Assembly (NCBI GenBank): GCA_004556255.1
Contig: SFHY01000067.1
Location: forward strand, 1-7,001
DNA length: 7,001 nt
Source: Lactobacillus delbrueckii
GTDB lineage: Bacteria > Bacillota > Bacilli > Lactobacillales > Lactobacillaceae
Direction of reading: 5' to 3'
Positions within the stretch are counted from its first letter, which is position 1. Each line of letters starts with the position of its first letter. Under the pieces are notes generated by a model, which saw nothing but the letters and a program-made list of their open reading frames with translations, was not told the origin of the DNA and searched no databases. The translations under genes were made by a program, and so were the position numbers. Shown one piece after another: positions 1 through 6,538 of the stretch.

Positions 1-539
1 AAGCTGAATTCTGCTTAAATTTGTTTAAAGATGAGCCCCTGGCCAACCCTATTTTGTGCGGGGCCAGCCAGGCGATCTGCCACGACCCGGCAGGTGACCA
101 GAACTTTTTAAAGCAGCTGGATACTTACTATATCAAGCGCCGCTATGTTGAAGACCTTGATGCTGAGGTAAACAGCGATGAGATCATCAAGTTTACGGCC
201 TATATCGAAGGCGGGGAAGCTGAAAGGATCTACCGGCAACTGCCGGAAATGCCAGGCAACTTAAGCGCGGTTTTGGCCGGGCCGGAATGGATCGACATCG
301 TCAACAAGAACGCCAACAAGGGGGCAGCGATGAAGAAGATCGCTAACTTAAAGGGAATCAAGAAAGAAGAGACCCTGGCTTTTGGCGACTATTTAAATGA
401 CTTGACCATGCTGGAAGCAGCTGGGACCAGCTATGCCATGGTCAACGGTCACCCCGACCTTAAGAAGATTGCTGACCACATTGCTCCAAGCAACAATGAT
501 GAAGGAGTAATGCAAATTTTGCGAAAATTGTTTGATTAA
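1..539 (+). CDS. Cof-type HAD family phosphatase, SupH/YbiV-like (5' end outside window)
   Basis: This is the C-terminal two thirds of a cytosolic haloacid dehalogenase-superfamily phosphatase. The frame is open to the left edge (first full codon at base 3), so the gene starts upstream. A TTG at 21 has no Shine-Dalgarno site and would remove the catalytic N-terminus. Visible are most of the C2-type cap, then HAD motif III (Lys in NANKGAAM, about base 318) and motif IV (GDYLNDLTML, Asp at about base 387), which binds Mg2+. The nucleophile motif DxDxT must lie off the left edge. About 178 codons are present; the family usually has about 270. Cap and C-terminal segments (for example CGASQAICHD, DEIIKFTAY, NNDEGVMQIL) match the pattern I know from E. 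coli SupH/YbiV, a sugar phosphatase. The substrate here is not determined; these enzymes are promiscuous on phosphosugars. A hairpin terminator follows directly. Confidence 0.88.
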   Translation, partial: AEFCLNLFKDEPLANPILCGASQAICHDPAGDQNFLKQLDTYYIKRRYVEDLDAEVNSDEIIKFTAYIEGGEAERIYRQLPEMPGNLSAVLAGPEWIDIVNKNANKGAAMKKIANLKGIKKEETLAFGDYLNDLTMLEAAGTSYAMVNGHPDLKKIADHIAPSNNDEGVMQILRKLFD

Positions 540-545
540 TTAGCG

Positions 546-576
546 ACAGCTGCCTTTTGGCGGCTGTTTTGCTTTA
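546..576 (+). terminator. Rho-independent terminator of the HAD phosphatase gene
   Basis: A 9-bp stem, ACAGCTGCC / GGCGGCTGT with one G-U pair, encloses a TTTT loop (546-567) and is followed by TTTGCTTT. It begins 7 bases after the stop codon. The T-rich tail runs into the -35 box of the marR promoter, so the two signals share bases. Confidence 0.8.
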
Positions 577-600
577 CATTGTGCATGATCCAGGTATACT
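573..600 (+). promoter_or_regulatory. Sigma-70-type promoter of the marR-family gene
   Basis: The -35 box TTTACA (573-578) and -10 box TATACT (595-600) are 16 bases apart; each has one mismatch to consensus. The expected transcription start is near 607, giving a leader of about 50 nt before the ATG at 660. This is the best-matching promoter in the window and shows that the regulator has its own transcription unit. Confidence 0.7.
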
Positions 601-606
601 TGATAG

Positions 607-618
607 TTAGGTACCGAA
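607..618 (+). promoter_or_regulatory. Candidate operator palindrome at the marR transcription start
   Basis: The sequence TTAGGTACCGAA is an imperfect palindrome centred on GGTACC, with matching TT/AA outer arms and one mismatched pair (A/G). It lies directly after the -10 box, at the expected transcription start. MarR-family regulators commonly repress their own gene from such a position. The palindrome is short and may be chance; assignment as an operator is inference. Confidence 0.25.
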
Positions 619-659
619 TATTAATTTCTTGATAATTTTTTGCAGAAAGGACAAGCAGG

Positions 660-1139
660 ATGGCAGAAGAAGAACTCAATGAAGAATTGTTTCACCGGAG
701 CATGCGTTTGCAGCGGCAACTGGCCCAAATGGGAATGCGGTATGAGAAGCTGCACGGCGGCGTCCGGGGGCAGAACCGGACTTTGGCCCTGCTCAGCAAG
801 AATGAAGGGATGAAGCAGGCAGAACTGGCCCGCTTTGCCAGAGTAAGGCCATCCTCAATCAGTGAAGTCGTTGACCGCCTGGAGCGGCACGGCTTGATTG
901 AACGGCGCCGGGACAACAGCGACCACCGGGTTTTCCGCCTCTATTTGACTGAAAAGGGCCGGGAACAAAACGACCGCAACCGCTCCAGCTGGCTGGGCTT
1001 TGTGGGCGACTTGATGAGCCCCTTAAGTGACGATGAAAAGGCTGAATACCTAAACATCTTGAAGAAGCTGGACAAACAGGCATTATTCTTGGAAGAACGC
1101 ATGGAAGAAGATGCCAAAAATGCGGAAGGGCGTGCTTGA
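660..1139 (+). CDS. MarR-family transcriptional regulator
   Basis: A 159-residue cytosolic DNA-binding protein of typical MarR length (about 140-160). An N-terminal helix for dimerisation (about 5-45) is followed by the winged helix-turn-helix: helices at about 52-60 and 64-79 (recognition helix PSSISEVVDRLERHGL), then the wing (82-97) with the family's D-x4-R pattern (Asp85, Arg90) ending in LTEKG. Charged C-terminal helices (about 123-153) would complete the dimer interface. The ATG start is supported by a Shine-Dalgarno site, AGAAAGGA (644-651), 8 nt upstream. It is monocistronic, with its own promoter and a hairpin terminator just after the stop. No transporter or enzyme gene is co-transcribed with it, so neither ligand nor target genes can be named. 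MarR proteins are usually dimeric repressors released by small phenolic or oxidising ligands; autoregulation is plausible but unproven here. Confidence 0.9.
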   Translation: MAEEELNEELFHRSMRLQRQLAQMGMRYEKLHGGVRGQNRTLALLSKNEGMKQAELARFARVRPSSISEVVDRLERHGLIERRRDNSDHRVFRLYLTEKGREQNDRNRSSWLGFVGDLMSPLSDDEKAEYLNILKKLDKQALFLEERMEEDAKNAEGRA

Positions 1140-1158
1140 ATTCTTTTTAAAAAATCTA

Positions 1159-1198
1159 AATCAAAAGCCATGATTCTAAAGAATCATGGCTTTTGATT
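1159..1198. terminator. Bidirectional terminator between convergent marR and plsY
   Basis: A perfect 18-bp inverted repeat (1159-1176 and 1181-1198) encloses a TAAA loop. Read on the minus strand, the hairpin is followed by TAGATTTTTT, a good U-tract, so it should end plsY transcription about 75 bases after the plsY stop. On the plus strand the right arm itself ends in TTTTGATT followed by GTCTTT, a weaker but usable tail for marR, whose stop is 19 bases before the hairpin. Confidence 0.8.
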
Positions 1199-1227
1199 GT
1201 CTTTAGCAATATTAAAAAAATCCCCCT

Positions 1228-1256
1228 TTGCATTTTGAACATGTGTTCCGTATAAT
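1228..1256 (+). promoter_or_regulatory. Plus-strand promoter-like sequence reading antisense into plsY
   Basis: TTGCAT (1228-1233) and a perfect TATAAT (1251-1256) are separated by 17 bases, the optimal spacing. It points right and would start a transcript near 1263, just before the plsY stop codon, opposite to plsY. No convincing plus-strand reading frame with a ribosome binding site follows, so any product would be an antisense or small RNA. An 8-bp inverted repeat, TTTTGAAC (1233-1240) / GTTCAAAA (1264-1271), flanks the -10 box. Confidence 0.4.
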
Positions 1257-1272
1257 AGGATTGGTTCAAAAA

Positions 1273-1911
1273 TTACTGCTCCTTCTTGTCCTGCTTTTGC
1301 TTAATATGATAGTAAAGGCCGAAGGGAACCAGGTTCTCATTTCCGGCGATAATCCGCTTGATGTTGGCCCGGTGGCTCCACCAGATGAGGACAACCAGGA
1401 CTCCTGACATGATAGTCAAGAAGGTATCATGGAAGAAGAAACTGGAAATAAAGATCAAGACGACTGAAATCAAGCTGCTCAAGGACACCATGCTGGTGAT
1501 TAAGAGCAGAGGGATGAAGAAGCAGGCGCAGAGGCCGAAGAACTGGACATTGTAGCCCAGGAGAAAGCCCGCCGTCGTAGCCACGGCTTTGCCGCCCTTG
1601 AACTTGAGAAAGATTGAGAAGGCGTGACCGAAAATGGCCGCTGCCCCGAAAATCAAGCACAAGTGGTGGTCACCCAAGTGGAAGATCCGAGGCAGGCAGG
1701 TGGCCAGGGTCCCCTTGAAGAAGTCAACCAGGAAGACCAGGGTGCCGGCCTTGGGGCCCAGAACCCGGAAGGTGTTGGTGGTCCCGATATTATGCGACCC
1801 GTAATCCCGGATATCCTTGTGGTAGAAGAGCTTGCCGACTAAAACACCGGTCGGAAAAGAACCAATTAAGTATGCTAAAATTAAAAGTAATGCAAATTTC
1901 ATTGCAAACAT
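1273..1911 (-). CDS. plsY: Acyl-phosphate:glycerol-3-phosphate acyltransferase PlsY
   Basis: PlsY is a polytopic membrane enzyme that transfers the acyl group from acyl-phosphate to sn-glycerol-3-phosphate, giving lysophosphatidic acid, the first acylation step of phospholipid synthesis in most bacteria (partner PlsX makes the acyl-phosphate). The 212 residues show the three cytoplasmic motifs: motif 1 at about 38-56 (GSHNIGTTNTFRVLGPKAG), motif 2 at about 95-115 (GHAFSIFLKFKGGKAVATTAG region; the usual GGKG reads GGKA) and motif 3 at about 180-191 (HRANIKRIIAGN). Hydrophobic segments lie at about 6-25, 56-75, 83-101, 114-138 and 142-178. The C-terminus is a short charged tail (KQKQDKKEQ). 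ATG at 1911 is chosen because GGAG (1920-1923) lies 8 nt upstream; an in-frame TTG at 1914 (5 nt) is the alternative and would add one residue. The gene is divergent from parE, a neighbourhood I know from other Firmicutes, and ends at the bidirectional hairpin. Confidence 0.95.
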   Translation of the reverse strand: MFAMKFALLLILAYLIGSFPTGVLVGKLFYHKDIRDYGSHNIGTTNTFRVLGPKAGTLVFLVDFFKGTLATCLPRIFHLGDHHLCLIFGAAAIFGHAFSIFLKFKGGKAVATTAGFLLGYNVQFFGLCACFFIPLLLITSMVSLSSLISVVLIFISSFFFHDTFLTIMSGVLVVLIWWSHRANIKRIIAGNENLVPFGLYYHIKQKQDKKEQ

Positions 1912-1941
1912 CAAATCAACTCCGTTTATCTTGTACCTGCT

Positions 1942-1950
1942 ATTTTAACA
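1942..1950 (-). promoter_or_regulatory. Extended -10 promoter of plsY
   Basis: On the minus strand the sequence TGTTAAAAT carries TG-N directly before TAAAAT, an extended -10 element with one mismatch to TATAAT. No good -35 box is seen at the right distance, which extended -10 promoters tolerate. Transcription would begin near 1935, about 12 nt before the GGAG of plsY, giving a short leader. Confidence 0.45.
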
Positions 1951-1977
1951 AATAACGGACTGAATTGATACGAAGTT

Positions 1978-1983
1978 TATAAT
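1978..1983 (+). promoter_or_regulatory. Candidate -10 box of the parE-parC operon
   Basis: A perfect TATAAT lies 24 bases before the parE TTG start, in the 95-bp gap between the plsY and parE starts. No recognisable -35 hexamer lies 16-18 bases upstream (the nearest TTGATA, 1965-1970, is only 7 bases away). If it is used, the start near 1990 leaves a leader of about 17 nt that begins at the ribosome binding site. Confidence 0.4.
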
Positions 1984-2006
1984 CTAAAGCTTGGAGATGT
2001 TTTATT

Positions 2007-3938
2007 TTGCCAAAGAACACCTATGATGATTCTTCAATTCAAATTCTGCACGGGCTTGAGGCAGTCCGCAAGCGGCCGGGGATGTATATCGGGTCAACCG
2101 ATATCCACGGCTTGAACCAGCTGGTCTATGAAATCGTCGACAACTCCGTCGACGAAGCCATGGCTGGTTTTGGCCAGGAAATCAACGTGACCATCCATGA
2201 GGACAATTCCGTGACCGTGCAGGACTTCGGCCGGGGGATGCCGACAGGGATGCATGCCTCAGGCCGGCCAACCATTGAAGTCATCCTTACTGTCCTGCAT
2301 GCCGGCGGCAAGTTCACGGAGCAGAACTACAAGACCTCCGGCGGTCTGCACGGGGTCGGCTCTTCCGTGGTCAACGCCCTGTCCAGCTATATGAAGGTGC
2401 ACGTGGTGCGTGACGGCAAGGCCTACGAGGAAGAATTCCAAAATGGCGGCCACCCAATCGGCACCCTCCGCTGCCTGGGGGCGACCAAGGAAAAGACCGG
2501 GACCACGATCACTTTCAAGCCGGATCCGATGATTTTTTCAACGACTAAGTACAACTACGAGACCATCCAGGAAAGAATCCGGGAATCGGCCTTCCTGCTT
2601 AAAGGAGTCAAGTTTACTTTGACGGACGAGCGGACGCCAAACCACCACGATGTCTTCCAGTATGACGACGGGATTGAAAGTTTCGTTGCCTACCTCAACG
2701 AAGGCAAGGGGACGATCGGCAAGGTCTTCTACTTTGAAGGCAGCCAGGACGGGATGGAAATCGAATTTGCCGGCCAGTACAGCGACTCATACTCAGAGAA
2801 CTTTGTTTCCTTCGTCAACAATGTCCGGACCGCTGACGGCGGCTCTCACGAAGTCGGGGCCAGAAGCGGCTTTACCCGGGCCTTTAACGACTATGCCAAG
2901 AAGCAGGGCCTTTTGGGCAAGAAGGACAAGAACCTGGAAGGGTCCGACTACCGGGAAGGGCTCAGCGCAGTTTTGAGCGTCAAGATCCCGGAAGAACTGC
3001 TGGAATTTGAAGGGCAGACCAAGGGCAAGCTGGGGACTCCCCAGGCCAGAAGCGCGGTCGACAGCATCGTGTACGAGAAATTGTCTTACTACCTGCTGGA
3101 AAATGGGGAATGGGCCCAGGACCTGGTCAAGAAGGCCCAAAGGGCCCGGGATGCCAGAGAAGCCGCCAAGAAGGCCAGAGATGAGTCCAGAAACGGGAAG
3201 AAGCGGCACAAGAAGGAAGTCCTGTCCGGGAAATTAACCCCGGCCCAGTCCAGAAACCCTAAGAAAAACGAGCTTTTCTTAGTCGAAGGGGACTCAGCCG
3301 GCGGCAGTGCCAAGCAAGGCCGGGACCGCCGCTTCCAGGCCATCCTGCCTTTGCGGGGGAAGGTTTTGAACACCCAGCGGGCCAAGCTGGCTGATATTTT
3401 TAAAAACGAAGAAATCAACACGATGATCCACACGATCGGGGCCGGAGTCGGGACTGAATTCAAGGTCGAAGACTCCAACTACGACAAGATCATCATCATG
3501 ACTGACGCCGACGACGACGGGGCCCACATCCAGATCCTGCTTTTGACCTTCTTCTACCGCTACATGCGGCCGATGATCGAAGCAGGCAAGGTCTACATCG
3601 CCTTGCCGCCGCTTTACAGAATCAGCAAGAAACAGACCAACCTTTACGCCTGGACCGATGAAGAACGGGACGAGGATGAGAAGAAGGTCGGCAAGGGCTA
3701 TGCCCTGCAGCGCTTCAAGGGGCTGGGGGAAATGAACGCCGACCAGCTCTGGGAGACGACCATGAATCCGAAAAGCCGGATGCTGATCCGGGTCAGAATC
3801 GACGATGCCCAATTGGCTGAGCGCCGGGTGACCACCTTGATGGGGGACCAGGCTTCCGCCAGAAGAAAGTGGATTGAGGAAAACGTCAAGTTCCGCCTTG
3901 GCGATGAAGAGTCGATCTTAGACAAGGTAAATGATTAG
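2007..3938 (+). CDS. parE: DNA topoisomerase IV subunit B (ParE)
   Basis: ParE is the ATPase subunit of topoisomerase IV (ParC2ParE2), which decatenates daughter chromosomes and relaxes supercoils in the cytoplasm. The 643 residues match the family. The GHKL ATPase domain (about 1-220) has Glu42 and Asn46 in YEIVDNSVDE, Asp73 in DFGRGMP, and the ATP lid with SGGLHGVGSS (111-120). The transducer domain (about 221-400) carries the QTK loop (337-339) and a highly basic helix (about 375-405). The TOPRIM domain has EGDSAGGSAK (Glu427) and the metal-binding TDADDDGAHIQ (Asp500, Asp502), then the C-terminal motif YALQRFKGLGEMNADQLW. DADDDGAHIQ rather than the DADVDGSHI of GyrB, plus the downstream partner, makes this ParE and not GyrB. 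The start is TTG, with GGAG (1993-1996) 10 nt upstream; the ATG at 1997 is out of frame and stops after a few codons. parC follows after 14 nt, so the two are surely co-transcribed. Confidence 0.97.
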   Translation: MPKNTYDDSSIQILHGLEAVRKRPGMYIGSTDIHGLNQLVYEIVDNSVDEAMAGFGQEINVTIHEDNSVTVQDFGRGMPTGMHASGRPTIEVILTVLHAGGKFTEQNYKTSGGLHGVGSSVVNALSSYMKVHVVRDGKAYEEEFQNGGHPIGTLRCLGATKEKTGTTITFKPDPMIFSTTKYNYETIQERIRESAFLLKGVKFTLTDERTPNHHDVFQYDDGIESFVAYLNEGKGTIGKVFYFEGSQDGMEIEFAGQYSDSYSENFVSFVNNVRTADGGSHEVGARSGFTRAFNDYAKKQGLLGKKDKNLEGSDYREGLSAVLSVKIPEELLEFEGQTKGKLGTPQARSAVDSIVYEKLSYYLLENGEWAQDLVKKAQRARDAREAAKKARDESRNGKKRHKKEVLSGKLTPAQSRNPKKNELFLVEGDSAGGSAKQGRDRRFQAILPLRGKVLNTQRAKLADIFKNEEINTMIHTIGAGVGTEFKVEDSNYDKIIIMTDADDDGAHIQILLLTFFYRYMRPMIEAGKVYIALPPLYRISKKQTNLYAWTDEERDEDEKKVGKGYALQRFKGLGEMNADQLWETTMNPKSRMLIRVRIDDAQLAERRVTTLMGDQASARRKWIEENVKFRLGDEESILDKVND

Positions 3939-3952
3939 AGAGGACGCAGTAT

Positions 3953-6436
3953 ATGCCAGAAACTCACGAGCGGATTCGTGAAATGCCTTTGGAACAGGTC
4001 ATGGGCGAACGCTTTGGCCGCTATTCCAAATATATTATTCAAGAACGGGCCCTGCCGGACATCCGCGACGGGCTCAAACCCGTGCAAAGGCGGATTCTTT
4101 ACGCCATGTACCGGGACGGCAACACGGCTGACAAGCCTTTTAAGAAGGCAGCCAAGGCCGTCGGTAACATCATGGGTAATTACCACCCGCACGGCGACAG
4201 CTCTATTTACGGGGCCCTGGTCTTCCTGTCTCAAGACTGGAAGATGAGAGAGCCATTGATCGAAATGCACGGCAACAACGGGTCCATGGACGGCGACAGT
4301 CCTGCCGCCATGCGTTATACGGAATCCCGCCTGGCCAAGATTTCCAATGTCCTGTTGGAAGACATTGACAAGGAAACCGTGCCAATGGTGCTCAACTTCG
4401 ACGACACCGCTTATGAACCAACGGTTTTGCCGGCCCGCTTCCCTAATCTTTTAGTCAATGGATCAACCGGGATTTCCTCTGGTTATGCTACGGAAATTCC
4501 GCCTCACAACCTGGGCGAGGTATTAGACGCCACTATCCACCTGCTCAAGCACCCGGACGCCAGCCTGGAAGACCTGATGACTTTTGTTAAAGGGCCAGAC
4601 TTCCCGACTGGCGGGATCGTCATGGGGAAAAAAGGCTTGCGGGATGCCTACAAGACCGGTAAGGGGCGGATTCAAGTCCGGGCCAAGACCCATATTGAAG
4701 AGATCCGGGGTCACCGCCAGCAGATCGTGGTGACGGAAATACCTTACCTGGTCAACAAGGCCCAGCTGGTCAAGAAGATCGACGAAATCCGGGTCAGCCG
4801 GGAACTGGACGGGATCAGTGAAGTCAGAGACGAAACTGACCGCCATGGCCTCTCCATCGTCATCGAACTTAAGAAGGACGCTGACGCCCAGAACATCCTC
4901 AACTACCTTTTGAAGAATACTGACCTGCAGGTTTCCTACAATTTCAACATGGTGGCCATTGACCACATGACTCCGGTTCAAGTGGGCCTTAAGCGGATTT
5001 TAGCTGCTTACCTGGAACACGAAGAAGAAGTCGTAACCAAGCGGACCCAGTTCGACTTGAAGAAGGCCTCAGACCGGCTGGAAATCATCCAGGGCTTGAT
5101 CAAGGCCATGAGCATCTTGGACCAGGTGATCAAGGTTATCCGGGCTTCCAAGAACAAGTCTGACGCCAAGAAGAACCTGGTAGCGGAATTTGCCTTCACT
5201 GACCGGCAGGCTGAAGCCATCGTCTCCTTGCAGCTTTATCGTTTGACCAATACTGACGTTTTAGCCCTGCAAGCTGAAGAAGAAGAACTGACGGGCAAGA
5301 TCGCGGCATACGAGAAGATTTTGGCGGACCCGAAAGTTTTGCAAAAGGAAATCATCAAGGAACTCCGGGCAGTTAAGAAAGAATTCGGTTCAGAACGGCG
5401 AAGTGAAATCAGCGATGAAACGGCCAGAGTCGAAGTTGATGAAAAGGCCTTGATCACGGAAGAATCCGTCCGGGTTTTGATCAGCCGCGACGGCTACATC
5501 AAACGGTCCTCAATGCGGTCCTTCCAGTCAACTGAAGCCGGTGACAATGGCCTGCCGGAAACTGACCGGGTGGTTTATGAAGGGACCCTGTCGACTTTGA
5601 TCAACCTTTACCTCTTCACCAACCACGGCAACTTGATCTACCGGCCGGTGCACGAGCTGGTTGAAAGCAAGTGGAAGAATGTTGGCCAGCACCTGTCCCA
5701 GGAACTGGGCCTGGCGGCTGACGAAAGCATCATCCAGGTCTTTGCCTTAGACCGCTTAGATGATCCAGACCTGGCCTTCCTGCTGGCCACAAACGACGGC
5801 TTTATCAAGCAGGTGGCTCTGGCTGACCTGCAGCCAACCAGAACTTACAAGTCCCGGGCAATCATGGCCATGAAGATGAAGGGGGAGGACTCCCGCGTCA
5901 TTACTGTGGACCTAGTCAAAACAAGTAAAAAGCGGGAAATTACCCTCTTTACCAACCAGGCCTTTGCCCTTAAATATGACATTGATGAAGTTCCGCAAGT
6001 CGGGGCCCGGGCAGCTGGGGTCAAGTCAATCAACTTGAAGGAAGACGACTATGTCGTTGCCTGCCTGGTGACTGACCCTCAATATGAAGACCTGCTCAAG
6101 GTGGGTCTGGTAACCCAAAGAGGGGCCTTCAAGCAGATGCCGCTGAAATTGATCGGCAAGACCAGCCGGGCCAAGCGGGGCGTATTGGTTTTGCGGAACT
6201 TAAAGACCAAGCCGCACCGGATCGTGGCCTTGAAGGCTTACGGGCAAAACCATGAGCTGATCTTGATCACTTCCAGCCTGCGCAAGCAGGTCATCCGGAC
6301 CAGCGACCACCCAGTCGGCGACCGGCAGAGCAACGGTTCCTTCGTCATTGATGTAAGGACAGATGGGGAAGCCAAAGAGCTGCTCATGGGCCGGCCTTTA
6401 CCGGACCAGGCCAGGGATGCCGGCCGCTTGTTCTAA
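3953..6436 (+). CDS. parC: DNA topoisomerase IV subunit A (ParC)
   Basis: ParC is the DNA-cleaving and rejoining subunit of topoisomerase IV. In its 827 residues the catalytic Tyr122 lies in AAMRYTE (Arg121 next to it), within the breakage-reunion domain that starts with RALPDIRDGLKPVQRRILYAM (about 32-52). The quinolone-contact segment is HPHGDSSIYGALV (78-90). IPPHNLGE (182-189) and the tower follow; a coiled-coil region spans about 355-480, ending in the conserved EFGSERRSEI. The beta-pinwheel C-terminal domain covers about 505-805. The GyrA box (QRRGGRG) is absent; only a degenerate GARAAGVK (684-691) is seen, which fits ParC and argues against GyrA. The ATG start has AGAGAGGA (3937-3944) 8 nt upstream, overlapping the parE TAG stop, which suggests coupled translation. 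Gly87 occupies the position that is acidic (Glu or Asp) in many homologues. No clear terminator follows. Confidence 0.97.
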   Translation: MPETHERIREMPLEQVMGERFGRYSKYIIQERALPDIRDGLKPVQRRILYAMYRDGNTADKPFKKAAKAVGNIMGNYHPHGDSSIYGALVFLSQDWKMREPLIEMHGNNGSMDGDSPAAMRYTESRLAKISNVLLEDIDKETVPMVLNFDDTAYEPTVLPARFPNLLVNGSTGISSGYATEIPPHNLGEVLDATIHLLKHPDASLEDLMTFVKGPDFPTGGIVMGKKGLRDAYKTGKGRIQVRAKTHIEEIRGHRQQIVVTEIPYLVNKAQLVKKIDEIRVSRELDGISEVRDETDRHGLSIVIELKKDADAQNILNYLLKNTDLQVSYNFNMVAIDHMTPVQVGLKRILAAYLEHEEEVVTKRTQFDLKKASDRLEIIQGLIKAMSILDQVIKVIRASKNKSDAKKNLVAEFAFTDRQAEAIVSLQLYRLTNTDVLALQAEEEELTGKIAAYEKILADPKVLQKEIIKELRAVKKEFGSERRSEISDETARVEVDEKALITEESVRVLISRDGYIKRSSMRSFQSTEAGDNGLPETDRVVYEGTLSTLINLYLFTNHGNLIYRPVHELVESKWKNVGQHLSQELGLAADESIIQVFALDRLDDPDLAFLLATNDGFIKQVALADLQPTRTYKSRAIMAMKMKGEDSRVITVDLVKTSKKREITLFTNQAFALKYDIDEVPQVGARAAGVKSINLKEDDYVVACLVTDPQYEDLLKVGLVTQRGAFKQMPLKLIGKTSRAKRGVLVLRNLKTKPHRIVALKAYGQNHELILITSSLRKQVIRTSDHPVGDRQSNGSFVIDVRTDGEAKELLMGRPLPDQARDAGRLF

Positions 6437-6444
6437 AAAAATCA

Positions 6445-6464
6445 AAAAGATTGCGAAAAGATTG
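6445..6464 (+). repeat. 9-bp tandem direct repeat upstream of ppaC
   Basis: AAAAGATTG occurs at 6445-6453 and 6456-6464, separated by CG, so the period is 11 bases, about one helical turn. The second copy overlaps the first bases of the candidate ppaC -35 box. It lies in the AT-rich 102-bp gap after parC. It could be a protein-binding site or merely low-complexity sequence. Confidence 0.5.
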
Positions 6465-6491
6465 AACAAAGCGCTGATTTTCTAGTAGACT
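6462..6491 (+). promoter_or_regulatory. Candidate promoter of ppaC
   Basis: TTGAAC (6462-6467) and TAGACT (6486-6491) are 18 bases apart, two mismatches each from consensus. The start would be near 6498, giving a leader of about 40 nt. An AATAAT at 6503-6508 is an alternative -10 but has no supporting -35. No strong terminator was found between parC and ppaC, so read-through from the topoisomerase operon may add to expression. Confidence 0.35.
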
Positions 6492-6538
6492 TAATTAGAG
6501 AGAATAATTTTAGCTAAATCTAGAAGGGAAATTCCAAG

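Noticed and set aside
21..539. A complete short gene starting at TTG 21
   Set aside because: The frame is open to the left edge, no ribosome binding site precedes the TTG, and this start would cut off the HAD nucleophile motif. It is the end of a longer gene.
1235..1256. TTGAAC / TATAAT as the promoter pair
   Set aside because: The spacer is only 10 bases. TTGCAT at 1228, with 17 bases, is the workable -35.
1624..1842. Plus-strand open frame opposite plsY, downstream of the antisense promoter
   Set aside because: It has a biased, low-complexity composition, has no recognised family and lies more than 350 bases from the promoter; it is a shadow of plsY.
1922..1958. CCGTT / AACGG inverted repeat between plsY and parE
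   Set aside because: Only 5 bp pair cleanly over a 27-base loop; this is expected by chance.
3294..3812. 172-codon open frame on the minus strand inside parE
   Set aside because: It lies wholly antisense to the TOPRIM part of parE, resembles no family I know, and is explained by the G/C-rich third positions of parE.
2007..3938. GyrB instead of ParE
   Set aside because: The TOPRIM motif reads DADDDGAHIQ and the partner downstream lacks a GyrA box, so the pair is topoisomerase IV.
4523..4981. 152-codon minus-strand open frame inside parC
   Set aside because: It is a shadow of parC; no homology is recognised and the opposite strand is clearly coding. The same holds for the frame at 3935-4270 minus.
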